64,000 nucleotides of DNA from Algoriphagus algorifonticola (GTDB lineage: Bacteria > Bacteroidota > Bacteroidia > Cytophagales > Cyclobacteriaceae), in assembly GCF_007655305.1 (NCBI RefSeq), contig NZ_VLOG01000055.1, positions 94,232 to 158,231 of the forward strand. Reading direction: 5' to 3'. This document shows positions 40,044 through 50,141 of the stretch, in pieces. The position numbers and the translations under genes are program-made. Below the pieces are notes generated by a model. The model saw nothing but the letters and a program-made list of their open reading frames with translations, had not been told where the DNA came from and did no database searches. Positions within the stretch are counted from its first letter, which is position 1. The number at the start of each line of letters is the position of its first letter.

Positions 40044-41357
40044 CTATACCTTTGATTGAGACAATTCCTGCTTTGGAATACTTACCAATAGCAAAAAGCC
40101 TAGGCCTACTAAGAAAAATATACCTAAAGATAAGGCACTGTTCCTCATATTCCCAGTCAGCTGTTCAATGACTCCGTAAGAAAAAGTACCCAAAACGATA
40201 GCCATTTTTTCTGTCACATCATAAAAGCTAAAAAAAGATGCGTGATCAGTGGTATTTCTTGGAATAAGCTTGGAATAAGTAGATCTCGATAAAGACTGAA
40301 TTCCTCCCATGACCATCCCGACGACAAAAGCCAAGGCAAAAAACTCATAAACCGTATACACGTAATAAGCCGCAGCACAGATCCCTGTCCAGATCAATAC
40401 CATAATCACCAAACTCACCTTATTCCCATATTTTTTGGATATAAAAGCAAACAGATAACTTCCTATTATGGCTACAAATTGGATGATAAGAACAGTCATG
40501 ATCAATTGATCTCCTGGTAAACCCAACTCCTTATCGCCAAAGGTAGCTGCTAAATACATGGTGGTTTGTACCCCCATGGAATAGAAGAAAAATGAGGCAA
40601 GGAAGCGATTCATGACTTTAATTTCACGAATCTGGTAAAAGACCTTTTTGATCTCTTGATATCCATGAAAAAGCAATTCTCTTTTCAATTTCCTGTTGTA
40701 TGGATTTTTAGGAAGAATTCTGAAGGGTATTTGCGAAAACCCAGCCCACCAAAGACCCGTGATTAAGAAAGATAACCTTGCAGCTACACCTCCATCAGGG
40801 ATTCCAAATAAATGAGGCATTTGTATCATTAATAAGTTGACTACCAAAAGAATCACTGACCCAACATAGCCTAAAGCAAAACCTTTGGCACTCAATAAAT
40901 CATATTCTTTTTCCTCTGATATTTCTGGCAAATAGGCATTATAAAAAACGATGCTTCCCGCGTATCCAATACTTGCGGTGATACTACAGATAATTCCCCA
41001 TTCAATATTACTTGCATCAAAAAAGTACAATCCAACACAAGCTGCAGATCCCAAATAAGCGAAAAACTTCATGAACTCCAGCTTCTTCCCGCTTGAATCA
41101 GCCATACCTGATAGCAATGGGGAAATAATGGCAATGATCAAAAAAGAAAAAGAGATAGAATAAGAGTACAAGACCGTGTTAATGATCTCAAAACCAAAAA
41201 ATGATACAATATCTGAATCATCCATTCCTTTGGTAACACTATTGTAATAAACAGGAAAGATGGTTGAAGTAATGACCAAACTATAGACAGAATTAGCCCA
41301 GTCATACATAGCCCAAGCATTTTGGACTTTCTTTTTATTTTTCAGGTTGGCTAGCAT
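40044..41357 (-). CDS. UMF1-family MFS transporter
   Basis: A 437-aa protein with 12 helices. Family features are NAWAMYDWANSVYSLVITSTIFPVYY at the N-terminus, GMADSSGKKLEFMKFFAY, YNAYLPEISEEKEYDLLSAKGFALGYVGS and GIQSLSRSTYSKLIPRNTTDHASFFSFYDV (UMF1/Atg22-like). The family relates to vacuolar amino-acid effluxers in fungi; the bacterial substrates are unknown. First gene of a two-gene unit with nnr. Confidence 0.9.
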   Translation of the reverse strand: MLANLKNKKKVQNAWAMYDWANSVYSLVITSTIFPVYYNSVTKGMDDSDIVSFFGFEIINTVLYSYSISFSFLIIAIISPLLSGMADSSGKKLEFMKFFAYLGSAACVGLYFFDASNIEWGIICSITASIGYAGSIVFYNAYLPEISEEKEYDLLSAKGFALGYVGSVILLVVNLLMIQMPHLFGIPDGGVAARLSFLITGLWWAGFSQIPFRILPKNPYNRKLKRELLFHGYQEIKKVFYQIREIKVMNRFLASFFFYSMGVQTTMYLAATFGDKELGLPGDQLIMTVLIIQFVAIIGSYLFAFISKKYGNKVSLVIMVLIWTGICAAAYYVYTVYEFFALAFVVGMVMGGIQSLSRSTYSKLIPRNTTDHASFFSFYDVTEKMAIVLGTFSYGVIEQLTGNMRNSALSLGIFFLVGLGFLLLVSIPKQELSQSKV

Positions 41358-41453
41358 TGATCACAGGTATGAATTAGAAAAATACAATTTATTAGAGGAT
41401 ATTCTAATCTATTTTTTGTGGTCGGAAATAGGAGGAGATTCGAAAGGGCAAAA

Positions 41454-41485
41454 AAAAAGCTGCCTCATGATTGAAGCAGCTTTTT
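41454..41485 (-). terminator. Terminator of the exbB-exbD-exbD operon
   Basis: AAAAAGCTGC (41454-41463) pairs with GCAGCTTTTT (41476-41485) around a 12-nt loop, 16 bp after the last exbD stop on the minus strand. It is nearly symmetrical, so it may also act on the plus strand. Confidence 0.85.
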
Positions 41486-41500
41486 TGACTATTGGGTATT

Positions 41501-41965
41501 TTAGTCCTTTTGAACTTTACCCACAGAAGCATACAATACCCTTCGGGCATCAGCCTCTCTTAATTCAGTCTGAACGTCCGAAATTGGACCCATTTTGACA
41601 TCTCTATCAATTTTCATAGAAATAGTAATCATATTTCTATCTGCTTCAGGAAGCATATCCCTTTCTTGGTTTACCCACTGAACAATATCAGCAGGAGTAA
41701 GCAAGGCATCGTTAGCTTGAACTCTAGGTTCAGAACCATAAAGGCCTGTATTTTTTGGCTTACCAATGTAGATGTAAGAAATCAATGTCTTTTTCTGCAG
41801 CTTCTGAAGCTGGGTAGCCTGAGGTATCTTCTGCTCTACCAAAATTTCCTGCTCTCTCAACACGGTTGTTACCATGAAGAAGAAAAGAAGCATGAAAATA
41901 ATATCTGGTAAAGCAGAGGTTGGGATATTCTCAGAAGTCTTGGTCTTTTTGCTAAACTTTGCCAT
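41501..41965 (-). CDS. exbD: ExbD/TolR-family protein (second)
   Basis: 154 aa from AKFSKKTKTSENIPTSALPDIIFMLLFFFMV (ATG at 41965, 1 bp after the previous stop); the longer frame to 42034 overlaps the upstream exbD and adds an unrelated tail. One N-terminal transmembrane helix has the proton-relay Asp (LPDIIFMLL), followed by a periplasmic domain. It forms the proton channel with ExbB that powers TonB-type transport. Last of a four-gene operon. Confidence 0.92.
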   Translation of the reverse strand: MAKFSKKTKTSENIPTSALPDIIFMLLFFFMVTTVLREQEILVEQKIPQATQLQKLQKKTLISYIYIGKPKNTGLYGSEPRVQANDALLTPADIVQWVNQERDMLPEADRNMITISMKIDRDVKMGPISDVQTELREADARRVLYASVGKVQKD

Positions 41966-41966
41966 A

Positions 41967-42596
41967 TCAACTACCAATTTTATCAGGTTCTGCAATAGAA
42001 ATCGCCATTGGGATTCCTTCTTTTCCTCGGTCAATCAAAGATTGCTCTGCGTCATCTTTACCCGTTAAGGCACGATACTCGTCTGTCCTTAGATTTACCC
42101 TTTCAGCATAAATATCAAAGTAGGCTTTTTTCGCTAGGTCAAAAACCTCCAAATATCTATCATAGCTTGTTCCACGGTTGGTCTTAATAGACACAACTGC
42201 TTCACCGGGATGATCAGATGATTCAGGGTCTCTTCTAGACATCGCTTTCAGGGAAGCTGGAAGCGAATTATATAAACCTTGTGCTTCTTCATTTGGTTGC
42301 CCAAAGTTTAACACGAAGAGTTTGATCTTTTCATCTAAGCCGTCGGCTTCAGCATACTCACCTTCTACCAAAAGCTGATCATTTGCGTTGATCAATATCG
42401 TAAAGATATTACGCTCGTTTTTATCAATTTCTGGCGGAGGATTCTTAGGATCGAGTTTCGGAGGAAGTACGTTTAAGATACCTTTATCCGAAGCGATCGT
42501 CGTAGTAACGAGAAAGAAGATTAGGAGCAGGAAGGCGATGTCTGCCATCGAACCTGCATTAACCTCCTGGCTCATTCTATTTTTCTTTCTGGCCAT
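41967..42596 (-). CDS. exbD: ExbD/TolR-family protein (first)
   Basis: A 209-aa protein. The N-terminal cytosolic tail ARKKNRMSQEVNAGSMADIAFLLLIFFLVTTTI contains the conserved Asp of ExbD before the single transmembrane helix. The periplasmic part is longer than usual, with a C-terminal extension (EQSLIDRGKEGIPMAISIAEPD). Two ExbDs with one ExbB is a common Bacteroidota arrangement. It lies 2 bp after the small membrane-protein gene. Confidence 0.92.
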   Translation of the reverse strand: MARKKNRMSQEVNAGSMADIAFLLLIFFLVTTTIASDKGILNVLPPKLDPKNPPPEIDKNERNIFTILINANDQLLVEGEYAEADGLDEKIKLFVLNFGQPNEEAQGLYNSLPASLKAMSRRDPESSDHPGEAVVSIKTNRGTSYDRYLEVFDLAKKAYFDIYAERVNLRTDEYRALTGKDDAEQSLIDRGKEGIPMAISIAEPDKIGS

Positions 42597-42598
42597 AA

Positions 42599-42928
42599 TT
42601 ACTTAATAGCTTTATTAAATTCTGTGTATACAATACTCAATAGAGCAAGTAGAGCAAGAATGTAAGTTGTAATCAGCATTCCCCCTACAAACTGAGATCC
42701 CGCAGGAGTCAGGTTGAAAGGATCTGCCTCAAATTTCGGAAGTACTTCGTTGCTAGAAATAGAATAAGCAATGAAGAACAACACCGCGATTCCAATGATG
42801 CCAGCGGCTGTTTTTACCAAACTTTTTGGATTGTCCAAAGATTGGATCAAAGGCATCAGGATGGATACGACAGCTCCTACTGCAATGAGTAGATAGCTTC
42901 CGTATAGTAAAATATCATAAGTATCCAT
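42599..42928 (-). CDS. Conserved small membrane protein of the ExbBD operon
   Basis: 109 aa with three hydrophobic helices (about 8-27, 40-58, 82-102) and a conserved-looking NPKSLVKTAAGIIGI loop. It lies between exbB and exbD in the same orientation with short gaps, which implies a role in the energy-transducing complex. No domain name is recognised with certainty. Confidence 0.8.
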   Translation of the reverse strand: MDTYDILLYGSYLLIAVGAVVSILMPLIQSLDNPKSLVKTAAGIIGIAVLFFIAYSISSNEVLPKFEADPFNLTPAGSQFVGGMLITTYILALLALLSIVYTEFNKAIK

Positions 42929-42984
42929 AATATGTCTTCTTTGGGATTAACAATTGATTGAAATTCAACAAATGCCGGTAGTTA

Positions 42985-43791
42985 TTACTTACCAGTCAAT
43001 TTGTGCTTCACTAGGATATCTACCAATGTGATAGATGCATCCTCCATGTCATTAACCAAAGAGTCAATTTTAGCCACGCAGTAGTTGTAGAACAACTGTA
43101 GGATGATCGCTACGATCAAACCAGCTACTGTGGTCAAAAGGGCGATTTTAATACCACCTGCTACAAGGGATGGAGAGATATCACCAGCTGCTTCGATAGA
43201 GTCGAATGCACCGATCATACCGATTACTGTACCCATGAAACCCAACATCGGAGCAAGGGAGATAAATAGGGAGATCCAAACAAGACCTTTTTCCAAACGT
43301 CCCATTTCTACTGAACCGTAAGAGATGATAGATTTTTCTACCATTTCGATACCTTCAGAGTATCTCATTAGACCTTGTGTAAAGATAGATGCTACAGGAC
43401 CTTTAGTGCTTTTAGTAACGTCCTTTGCAGCTTCTACTCCTCCTGAAGAAAGAGCATCTTCTACTTTAGCCAACAATTTCTTAGTGTTGGTGGTAGAAAG
43501 ATTCAAAGTGATGATTCTTTCCAATGCCACTGCAAGCCCCAAGATCAAACAGATCAATACTGGAGTCATGTAAATAGGATCACCTTCGATAAATTTTTCT
43601 TTTACCACTTGGTGGAAGCCTACCTCCTCAGCTACGATCTCATCATCTACGATGGCCGGAGTTGCAGCAGGTTCTGCTACAGGGGTTGTTTCTTCTTGTG
43701 CTGCAGAATCTGATTCTGCTTCTTGTGCGTTAGCGAAAACAGGCGCGAATAGGATACCTGCAAGCATGAACAAAGCGATTAACTTTCTCAT
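42985..43791 (-). CDS. exbB: MotA/TolQ/ExbB proton channel protein
   Basis: A 268-aa protein. An N-terminal signal-like segment (residues 1-22, ending in VFANA) and an acidic Ala/Glu-rich linker precede the three-helix ExbB core. Core features are DPIYMTPVLICLILGLAVALERII, SLAPMLGFMGTVIGMIGAFDSIEAAGDISPSLVAGGIKIALLTT and the final helix. It forms the proton-conducting pentamer that, with ExbD, energises TonB receptors such as the one encoded at 7.0-9.4 kb. First gene of the operon, with a long AT-rich leader. Confidence 0.94.
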   Translation of the reverse strand: MRKLIALFMLAGILFAPVFANAQEAESDSAAQEETTPVAEPAATPAIVDDEIVAEEVGFHQVVKEKFIEGDPIYMTPVLICLILGLAVALERIITLNLSTTNTKKLLAKVEDALSSGGVEAAKDVTKSTKGPVASIFTQGLMRYSEGIEMVEKSIISYGSVEMGRLEKGLVWISLFISLAPMLGFMGTVIGMIGAFDSIEAAGDISPSLVAGGIKIALLTTVAGLIVAIILQLFYNYCVAKIDSLVNDMEDASITLVDILVKHKLTGK

Positions 43792-44430
43792 AATGTGATT
43801 TTTAAATAGACTTTTGATAAAGGTTAAATGGTTTCTACACTAAAATCGAGTTTTAAAGTTATCATTTTTTATATTCAAAAAACAATGGACTCTTTTAGAT
43901 TTTTTCGAAAAATTCCGCTTTTAAAGCAAGATTAAGCCAATTTTTACACGAGCGGGGAATTTTCTTGATACTTCAAAAAGAGCCGTATTCTTCTAAACTC
44001 GGCGAAAGGTTCACATTTTTAGCCAAAAGAAAAAACAATTCAACGAAAGAATTGTACCAAAAAAGGTATTCAATAAAATCTTTGGTTTTTATTAAAATAT
44101 CTTTCAAAATATCAGGTCGCCTACCCTACTTCGCTTTTTCAAAGAGCGAGAGTTTATAATTAGCCTCCCATCCACTTTCTCATTAATACCCATTCAAATT
44201 GCCTTTATCAGCGATTAAATTGATTTTTTTTCAAAAGTGAAAGAATTGTGAAAGTCCTATAACATCTCAAAAGTATCATTTGCCAATCTATTGATTAATT
44301 TCAATCGACATCTAATAAAAATTATATTCAAATTTGAAATAGAAGCAAGCGAAAGTGAAAATGGCGTTTTGCCAAAGAATTTTTGCCTTCTTTTTCCCAC
44401 TTAACAGAACAAACCCCTTACAAATAAAAC
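43792..44430. other. 639-bp intergenic region between divergent exbB and the phosphorylase gene
   Basis: AT-rich, with no convincing ORF. It must hold the promoters of both divergent units. A TAACTTTA element with an ATTG 21 bp upstream on the minus strand is a weak exbB promoter candidate. No RNA gene or repeat was seen. Confidence 0.5.
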
Positions 44431-47400
44431 ATGGATTACGTCCAACTTGAAAACGAAGGATATTATAAAATCCCAAATATTGATTCTTTAAGACCATTCT
44501 TCATGAGTGTGGTCAGTGACTCAGATCACTGGTTGTTCATCTCCAGCAATGGAGGACTTTCAGCCGGTAGGAAAAACAGTAATTATGCTTTATTTCCCTA
44601 TTACACTGATGATAAAATCACTGAGTACTATGAAATTACTGGCAATAAAAGCATTTTTAGAATTCAAGAGAGGGGTGCTTTTAAAATCTGGGAGCCCTTT
44701 TCTGACAGATATACAGGAGTATTTCGACTAACCCGAAACCTCTACAAAAATGACTTTGGCAACAAAATCATTTTTGAAGAAATCAACCATGACCTTCAGC
44801 TTCTGTTTAGCTACTCCTGGAATTTCAGTGATAAGTTCGGCTTTGTAAAAACCAGCAGATTGGTCAATCAAAGTCAAAATCCAGTTTCTCTGGAGTTGAT
44901 TGACGGAATTCAAAATGTGCTACCATTTGGCGTAAATCCAGACTTGCAGCAATCAGCAAGTAATCTGGTTGACGCTTATAAAAAGACTGAAATCATATCC
45001 GATTCCCAATTAGGCCTCTTCACTCTCAGCGCCATCATCGTAGACAAAGCAGAGCCAAGTGAGGCTCTCAAAGCCAATGTGGCTTGGAATATAGGATTGA
45101 AAAATGCCCAAATTCTGCTTTCATCTCTTCAGTTGAATGCATTTAGAAAAGGAGAAGAAATTCGAGCTGAAAATGATAGACGGGCTGAAAAAGGAGCTTA
45201 TCTCATTCATAAAAAGCTTGAACTTCAGCCGAATGAGGAGAAATGCTGGATGATACTTGCAGACGTGAATAAAGGCCCTTCTGCAGTAATAAACTTATCA
45301 GAATACATCAAGAAATCAGGTGATCTCCAAGCCGAAATCAAAGCTGATATTGCCCTCGGCACCAAAAACCTCAGAGCACTGACAGCGGCTGCCGATGGAC
45401 TACAACTTAGCTCCGATCAACGAAGAAATTCCCGCCATTTTGCAAATGTTTTATTCAACATCATGCGGGGAGGAATATTTGATTATAACTATTCTATTGA
45501 GAAAAAGGACTTTGTTCCATACTTAGCCAAGGCGAATAAAAAAGTATTTGCTGCAAACAAACATCAAATAGAGCAGCTCCCTGAGCAATTCGCTCAGACG
45601 GAACTTCAGCAAATAGCGGAGAATAGTAAGGACAAGGATTTTAGCAGACTTTGCCTGGAATATTTACCGCTCAAGTTCAGTAGAAGGCACGGGGATCCAA
45701 GTAGGCCTTGGAACAAATTCTCCATCAATACTAGAAGTGAATCCGATGGCTCTAAGATTTTAGATTACCAGGGAAACTGGAGGGATATTTTTCAAAACTG
45801 GGAGGCTTTAGCCTATTCCTACCCTGAATTCATTGAAAGCATGATTCATAAATTTTTGAATGCGAGCACTTTCGATGGATATAATCCCTACCGCGTGACA
45901 AAAGACGGCTTTGACTGGGAAACCATTGAGCCGGATGATCCTTGGTCTTACATTGGATATTGGGGAGACCATCAGATAATCTACCTATTAAAATTCCTTG
46001 AGATTTCTGAAAAGCACTTTGCTGACAAATTATCCTCAAGTTTCAATAAGGATGTGTTTGTTTACGCCAATGTGCCTTACAAAATCAAATCCTATCAGGA
46101 AATTCTGGATAACCCGAAAGATACCATTGATTTTGACTTTGATCTAGACCAACAAATCAGAGAAAAAAGGAAACAAATTGGTGCAGATGCAGCACTGTTG
46201 AGTACCAGTAATCACGAAATTTATAAGGTAAACTTTCTGGAAAAACTCCTAGCAACCCTGCTTTCAAAAATTTCCAATTTCATACCGGAAGGGGGAATCT
46301 GGATGAATACCCAAAGACCTGAATGGAACGATGCCAATAATGCCTTAGTAGGCAATGGAGTTTCCATGGTGACCTTATATTACATCAGGAGGTTCTTATC
46401 CTTTTTTGAAAAGCTACTCCAAAAGTCAGAATTCGAATCCTCCCCCGTTTCGGAAGAATTAGTGATTTTTTTCAACGAAATAGAAGCTACTCTAAACTCC
46501 AATCAGCAGCTTTTGAAAGGGAAAATTTCTGATCAAGACAGAAAGACAGTAATGGATGGACTTGGAGAAGCAGGTAGTAGATTCAGGACTGTGATTTATG
46601 AAAATGGATTTTCAGCACAAAAAGCTCCTTTGACTAAAGCTCAGCTTCTGGAATTCACAAGACTTACATTACAATTTATTGATCATTCAATCCAAGCGAA
46701 TAAAAGAAAGGATGGGCTTTATCATGCCTACAATTTGATGACTTTGGAAAATGAGCGGGAAGTGTCCATTTCCTACCTGAGTGAAATGCTGGAAGGTCAG
46801 GTAGCGGTCTTGAGCTCGGGTTACCTATCTCCGAAAGAAAGCTTGGAAGTTTTGGACTCTCTGAAGCAAAGTGAGTTGTTCAGGGAAGATCAATACAGCT
46901 ACATTCTCTATCCGAATAAACAACGTCCACTGTTTGTAGATAGAAATCGGGTACCTAAAGAAGCTGTGGAAAATTCCAAGCTCCTTCAAAAACTCCTGGA
47001 AAAAGGCAATACTCAGATCGTTGAGCAGGACGTATTAGGTGATTACCATTTCAATGGCAATTTCAATAATGCAGAGAGCCTTAAAAAAGCCCTTTCTCAA
47101 CTAGATTCAAGCCATCAGGAATTAGTGGAAAAGGAAAAGAAATCCTTGCTTCAAACCTTTGAATCAGTATTCAATCATAAAGCCTTTACGGGAAGATCCG
47201 GGACTTTTTATGGATACGAAGGTTTGGGCTCAATTTATTGGCATATGGTTTCCAAACTAGCCCTAGCTGCCCAAGAATGCTGTGTGCAGGCAATAGAACA
47301 AGAAGAAAACGAATCAACTATTGGGAAACTGATTGCACATTACTTTGAAATCAACGAGGGAATTGGAGTCCATAAATCACCAGAGCTTTACGGAGCATTT

Positions 47401-47829
47401 CCAACTGACCCGTACTCCCACACTCCAGGAGGAAGAGGAGCTCAGCAACCAGGAATGACCGGACAGGTGAAAGAAGATATTCTGACAAGATTCACAGAAC
47501 TGGGAATAAAGATCCGAGATGGAAAAATTCACTTCCAACCCACTATTCTCCAAAAAGAGGAATTTCTGAACCAAGCTCAAACATTTTCTTATTTCGACCT
47601 GAATCAACAGGAAAAATCTTTAGAGATCCCCGCAAATTCTTTAGTCTTCACCTATTGTCAAGTACCAGTTGTTTATCATCTTGACCAAGAAGAAAAAATA
47701 CAAGTGCATTTCTCTCAAGGGGAGTTTAAGGAAATTCCTTCTACCATTTTAGAAGAATCCCTGAGTACAAAAGTATTTCAAAGGACGGGAGAAATCACGG
47801 AAATCCATGTATTTATCACAAAACCTTAA
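44431..47829 (+). CDS. Large cytosolic glycoside phosphorylase-like protein (GH94 clan, probably GH149-type)
   Basis: 1132 aa with no signal peptide. The N-terminal beta-sandwich has SDSDHWLFISSNGGLSAGRKN, ALFPYYTDDKITEYY and a repeated aromatic pattern. The helical (alpha/alpha)6 barrel begins near residue 340. Active-site-like blocks are NTQRPEWNDANNALVGNG near residue 635 and SHTPGGRGAQQPGMTGQVKEDILTRFTELG near 1000; the latter closely follows GH94-type phosphorylases. The length and pairing with GH17 suggest a GH149-type beta-1,3-oligoglucan phosphorylase, which would yield glucose-1-phosphate. The family number is an inference. Four base pairs separate it from the GH17 gene. Confidence 0.7.
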   Translation: MDYVQLENEGYYKIPNIDSLRPFFMSVVSDSDHWLFISSNGGLSAGRKNSNYALFPYYTDDKITEYYEITGNKSIFRIQERGAFKIWEPFSDRYTGVFRLTRNLYKNDFGNKIIFEEINHDLQLLFSYSWNFSDKFGFVKTSRLVNQSQNPVSLELIDGIQNVLPFGVNPDLQQSASNLVDAYKKTEIISDSQLGLFTLSAIIVDKAEPSEALKANVAWNIGLKNAQILLSSLQLNAFRKGEEIRAENDRRAEKGAYLIHKKLELQPNEEKCWMILADVNKGPSAVINLSEYIKKSGDLQAEIKADIALGTKNLRALTAAADGLQLSSDQRRNSRHFANVLFNIMRGGIFDYNYSIEKKDFVPYLAKANKKVFAANKHQIEQLPEQFAQTELQQIAENSKDKDFSRLCLEYLPLKFSRRHGDPSRPWNKFSINTRSESDGSKILDYQGNWRDIFQNWEALAYSYPEFIESMIHKFLNASTFDGYNPYRVTKDGFDWETIEPDDPWSYIGYWGDHQIIYLLKFLEISEKHFADKLSSSFNKDVFVYANVPYKIKSYQEILDNPKDTIDFDFDLDQQIREKRKQIGADAALLSTSNHEIYKVNFLEKLLATLLSKISNFIPEGGIWMNTQRPEWNDANNALVGNGVSMVTLYYIRRFLSFFEKLLQKSEFESSPVSEELVIFFNEIEATLNSNQQLLKGKISDQDRKTVMDGLGEAGSRFRTVIYENGFSAQKAPLTKAQLLEFTRLTLQFIDHSIQANKRKDGLYHAYNLMTLENEREVSISYLSEMLEGQVAVLSSGYLSPKESLEVLDSLKQSELFREDQYSYILYPNKQRPLFVDRNRVPKEAVENSKLLQKLLEKGNTQIVEQDVLGDYHFNGNFNNAESLKKALSQLDSSHQELVEKEKKSLLQTFESVFNHKAFTGRSGTFYGYEGLGSIYWHMVSKLALAAQECCVQAIEQEENESTIGKLIAHYFEINEGIGVHKSPELYGAFPTDPYSHTPGGRGAQQPGMTGQVKEDILTRFTELGIKIRDGKIHFQPTILQKEEFLNQAQTFSYFDLNQQEKSLEIPANSLVFTYCQVPVVYHLDQEEKIQVHFSQGEFKEIPSTILEESLSTKVFQRTGEITEIHVFITKP

Positions 47830-47833
47830 AAGG

Positions 47834-49081
47834 ATGAAAAATTGGCCTTCTTTGATCTTGGGTTTAGCGATGGCAATGGGCTTGATGAATTGCCAATCAC
47901 AAACTCAGGAAGTGCCGGAAAAAACGGCTGCGGACATTCTGGGAAATGCGGAATACAGAGCTATTTCTTATGGTGGATACAGAGAAAAATCAAGAGATAT
48001 ACAGCCGACTATCGCTGAATTGAAGGAGGATTTGAAAATTCTTCAGGCAATGGGAATTAAAATTCTCCGAACCTACAATGTTCAGCTAATGGAAGCCCCC
48101 AATTTATTAAAGGCAATTGCAGAGCTGAAAAAAGAGGATTCATCCTTTGAAATGTATGTGATGCTAGGTGCCTGGATAGACTGCGAAAATGCATGGACAG
48201 ATAGCCCGAATCATGAAGCCGAAAGCCCGGAAAATGCCGGAGAAATAGCCCGCGCAGTGGAATTGGCCCAGAAATACCCAGATATCGTGAAGGTAATTGC
48301 AGTCGGAAATGAGGCAATGGTCAATTGGGCGGCAAGCTACTTTGTACGCCCCAATGTAATCCTTAAATGGGTAAACCATTTACAGAACTTGAAGGCCAAT
48401 GGCGAACTCTCTTCCGCTTTGTGGATTACAAGTTCGGATGATTTCGCATCATGGGGAGGCGGCGATGCATCCTACCATACTGAGGATTTGAAGGCGCTTT
48501 ATCAGGCAGTGGATTATATCTCCATGCATACTTACCCTTATCATAATACTCATTATAACCCGGATTTTTGGATAGAGTCTGACAGCATGTCTAATCTATC
48601 AGAACTAGAACGGGTAGATGCTGCCATGCTTAGAGCCAGAGATTTTGCAAAAGCTCAATATGATTCAGTCACATCTTATATGAAAAGCATAGGAGTGAAT
48701 AAACCTATTCACATTGGAGAGACTGGATGGGCAACCGTTTCTGATGGGTTTTATGGCCCTGAAGGATCCAAAGCAACTGATGAGTATAAACAAGCCATGT
48801 ATCATGATTTAATGAGACAATGGACAGAGGCTTCGGGAATTTCCTGTTTCTATTTTGAGGCATTCGATGAGCAATGGAAAGATGCTCAGAATCCTATGGG
48901 TTCAGAAAATCACTTCGGACTGATCACCTTGGATGCCCAGGCTAAATATGCACTTTGGAAAGATGTGGATGAGGGAAAATTTGAAGGTCTTACAAGAAAT
49001 GGGAAACCCATTATAAAAACCTATAACGGTAGCTTGGATTCCCTTTTAAAAGATGTGCTAGTTCCTCCAACTCAGAAATAA
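47834..49081 (+). CDS. GH17-type glycoside hydrolase lipoprotein
   Basis: 415 aa from the ATG at 47834, which gives a lipoprotein signal ending in LMNC (Cys at about residue 20). The TIM-barrel has the GH17 pattern: EDLKILQAMGIKILRTYNVQ, acid/base Glu in VIAVGNEAMVNW, YISMHTYPYHN, and nucleophile Glu in HIGETGWATVSDGFYGPEG. It probably hydrolyses or transglycosylates beta-1,3-glucan at the cell envelope. It sits between a phosphorylase and another glycosidase with gaps under 10 bp, so one operon. Confidence 0.82.
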   Translation: MKNWPSLILGLAMAMGLMNCQSQTQEVPEKTAADILGNAEYRAISYGGYREKSRDIQPTIAELKEDLKILQAMGIKILRTYNVQLMEAPNLLKAIAELKKEDSSFEMYVMLGAWIDCENAWTDSPNHEAESPENAGEIARAVELAQKYPDIVKVIAVGNEAMVNWAASYFVRPNVILKWVNHLQNLKANGELSSALWITSSDDFASWGGGDASYHTEDLKALYQAVDYISMHTYPYHNTHYNPDFWIESDSMSNLSELERVDAAMLRARDFAKAQYDSVTSYMKSIGVNKPIHIGETGWATVSDGFYGPEGSKATDEYKQAMYHDLMRQWTEASGISCFYFEAFDEQWKDAQNPMGSENHFGLITLDAQAKYALWKDVDEGKFEGLTRNGKPIIKTYNGSLDSLLKDVLVPPTQK

Positions 49082-49089
49082 TTTCAATC

Positions 49090-50094
49090 ATGAAGTCCCG
49101 GATCAGAATTTTCTTCGCATTACTAGGTTTGGTCATCCTATTTCCTGCCTGCACAAACGGTCAGGTGAGAACCGAAAATCGAAAAATCATTGTCGATAAT
49201 GAGGTTTATTTCATCAAAGGGATTTGTTACAATCCGGTTGAAAAGGGAGAGACCGCACGTACTTTCAAAAGGCTTCAGGAAGATCTCGCCTTGATGAAGG
49301 AAGCGGGGATCAATACCATCCGGGTCTACTCCCCTATCGAGGAAAAAGAAGTATTGGACCAAATACATGAAGCCGGATTAAAAGTCATCTTGGGCTTTGG
49401 CTACAATCAAAATGGAAAGTTTGACATTCTATCAGGAAGCTTTTTAGACTATGTAAAAAAATTTAAGGATCATCCAGCCATTCTACTTTGGGAGCTGGGA
49501 AATGAATACAATTATCATCCGGAGTGGTTCGATGGGGATATGAAAAACTGGTACAAAGCCATGAATGAGGCTGCCAAAAAAATTCATGAGACTGACCCCA
49601 ATCATCCGGTGACTACTGCACACGGAGAGCTTCCGGACTCCTTGGCCTTGACGATGGGCTCTGAAATTGATGTTTGGGGCATGAATATTTACCGATGGGA
49701 TCAACCGGAAACTGTTTATGAAGAATGGGCTGCAATCAGTTCTTTACCTATGTATTTTTCTGAAGCTGGGGCTGACAGTTATATGACGATTTCCAAAGAA
49801 AAATATCAAGCAGGAAGTAATGAGAAAGCTCAGGCAGATGCTACCAAGAATATATTAAAGGCCGTCTTTGACAACCAGGAAATTGGATCAGGGGTCGCCT
49901 TGTTTGCCTTTTCCGATGAATGGTGGAAAGCGGGAAATCCTGACCAACAAGATACCGGAGGTTGGGCCCCAAACAGCAGTGGAGTCCCTTATGACGGATC
50001 TCCCAATGAAGAATATTGGGGAATAGTCAGAGTAGACCGATCCAAAAAAGAAGTATTTGATATCGTAAAGAAAGCTTTTGTAGATAAGCAATAG
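49090..50094 (+). CDS. Clan GH-A glycosidase lipoprotein (GH2/GH5/GH72-like)
   Basis: 334 aa with a lipobox (ILFPAC). The single TIM-barrel has FIKGICYNPVEKGETARTFKRLQEDLALMKEAGINTIRVYSP, acid/base Glu in WELGNEYNYHPEW and nucleophile Glu in MYFSEAGADSYM. The FIKGICYNP/INTIRVYS pattern resembles GH72 beta-1,3-glucanosyltransferases as well as GH2 and GH5, so it could trim or remodel glucan. The exact family is uncertain. Third gene of the glucan operon. Confidence 0.72.
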   Translation: MKSRIRIFFALLGLVILFPACTNGQVRTENRKIIVDNEVYFIKGICYNPVEKGETARTFKRLQEDLALMKEAGINTIRVYSPIEEKEVLDQIHEAGLKVILGFGYNQNGKFDILSGSFLDYVKKFKDHPAILLWELGNEYNYHPEWFDGDMKNWYKAMNEAAKKIHETDPNHPVTTAHGELPDSLALTMGSEIDVWGMNIYRWDQPETVYEEWAAISSLPMYFSEAGADSYMTISKEKYQAGSNEKAQADATKNILKAVFDNQEIGSGVALFAFSDEWWKAGNPDQQDTGGWAPNSSGVPYDGSPNEEYWGIVRVDRSKKEVFDIVKKAFVDKQ

Positions 50095-50141
50095 CAAATT
50101 TGCTGAATTAACCCTAAAACCTTTAACCATCAACCCAAAAC

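Noticed and set aside
41347..41598. Plus-strand 83-codon frame through the exbD terminator
   Set aside because: Reads through a strong terminator and is antisense to exbD.
43965..44159. 64-codon frame in the exbB-phosphorylase gap
   Set aside because: Low-complexity composition, no ribosome-binding site and no recognisable motif; treated as non-coding.
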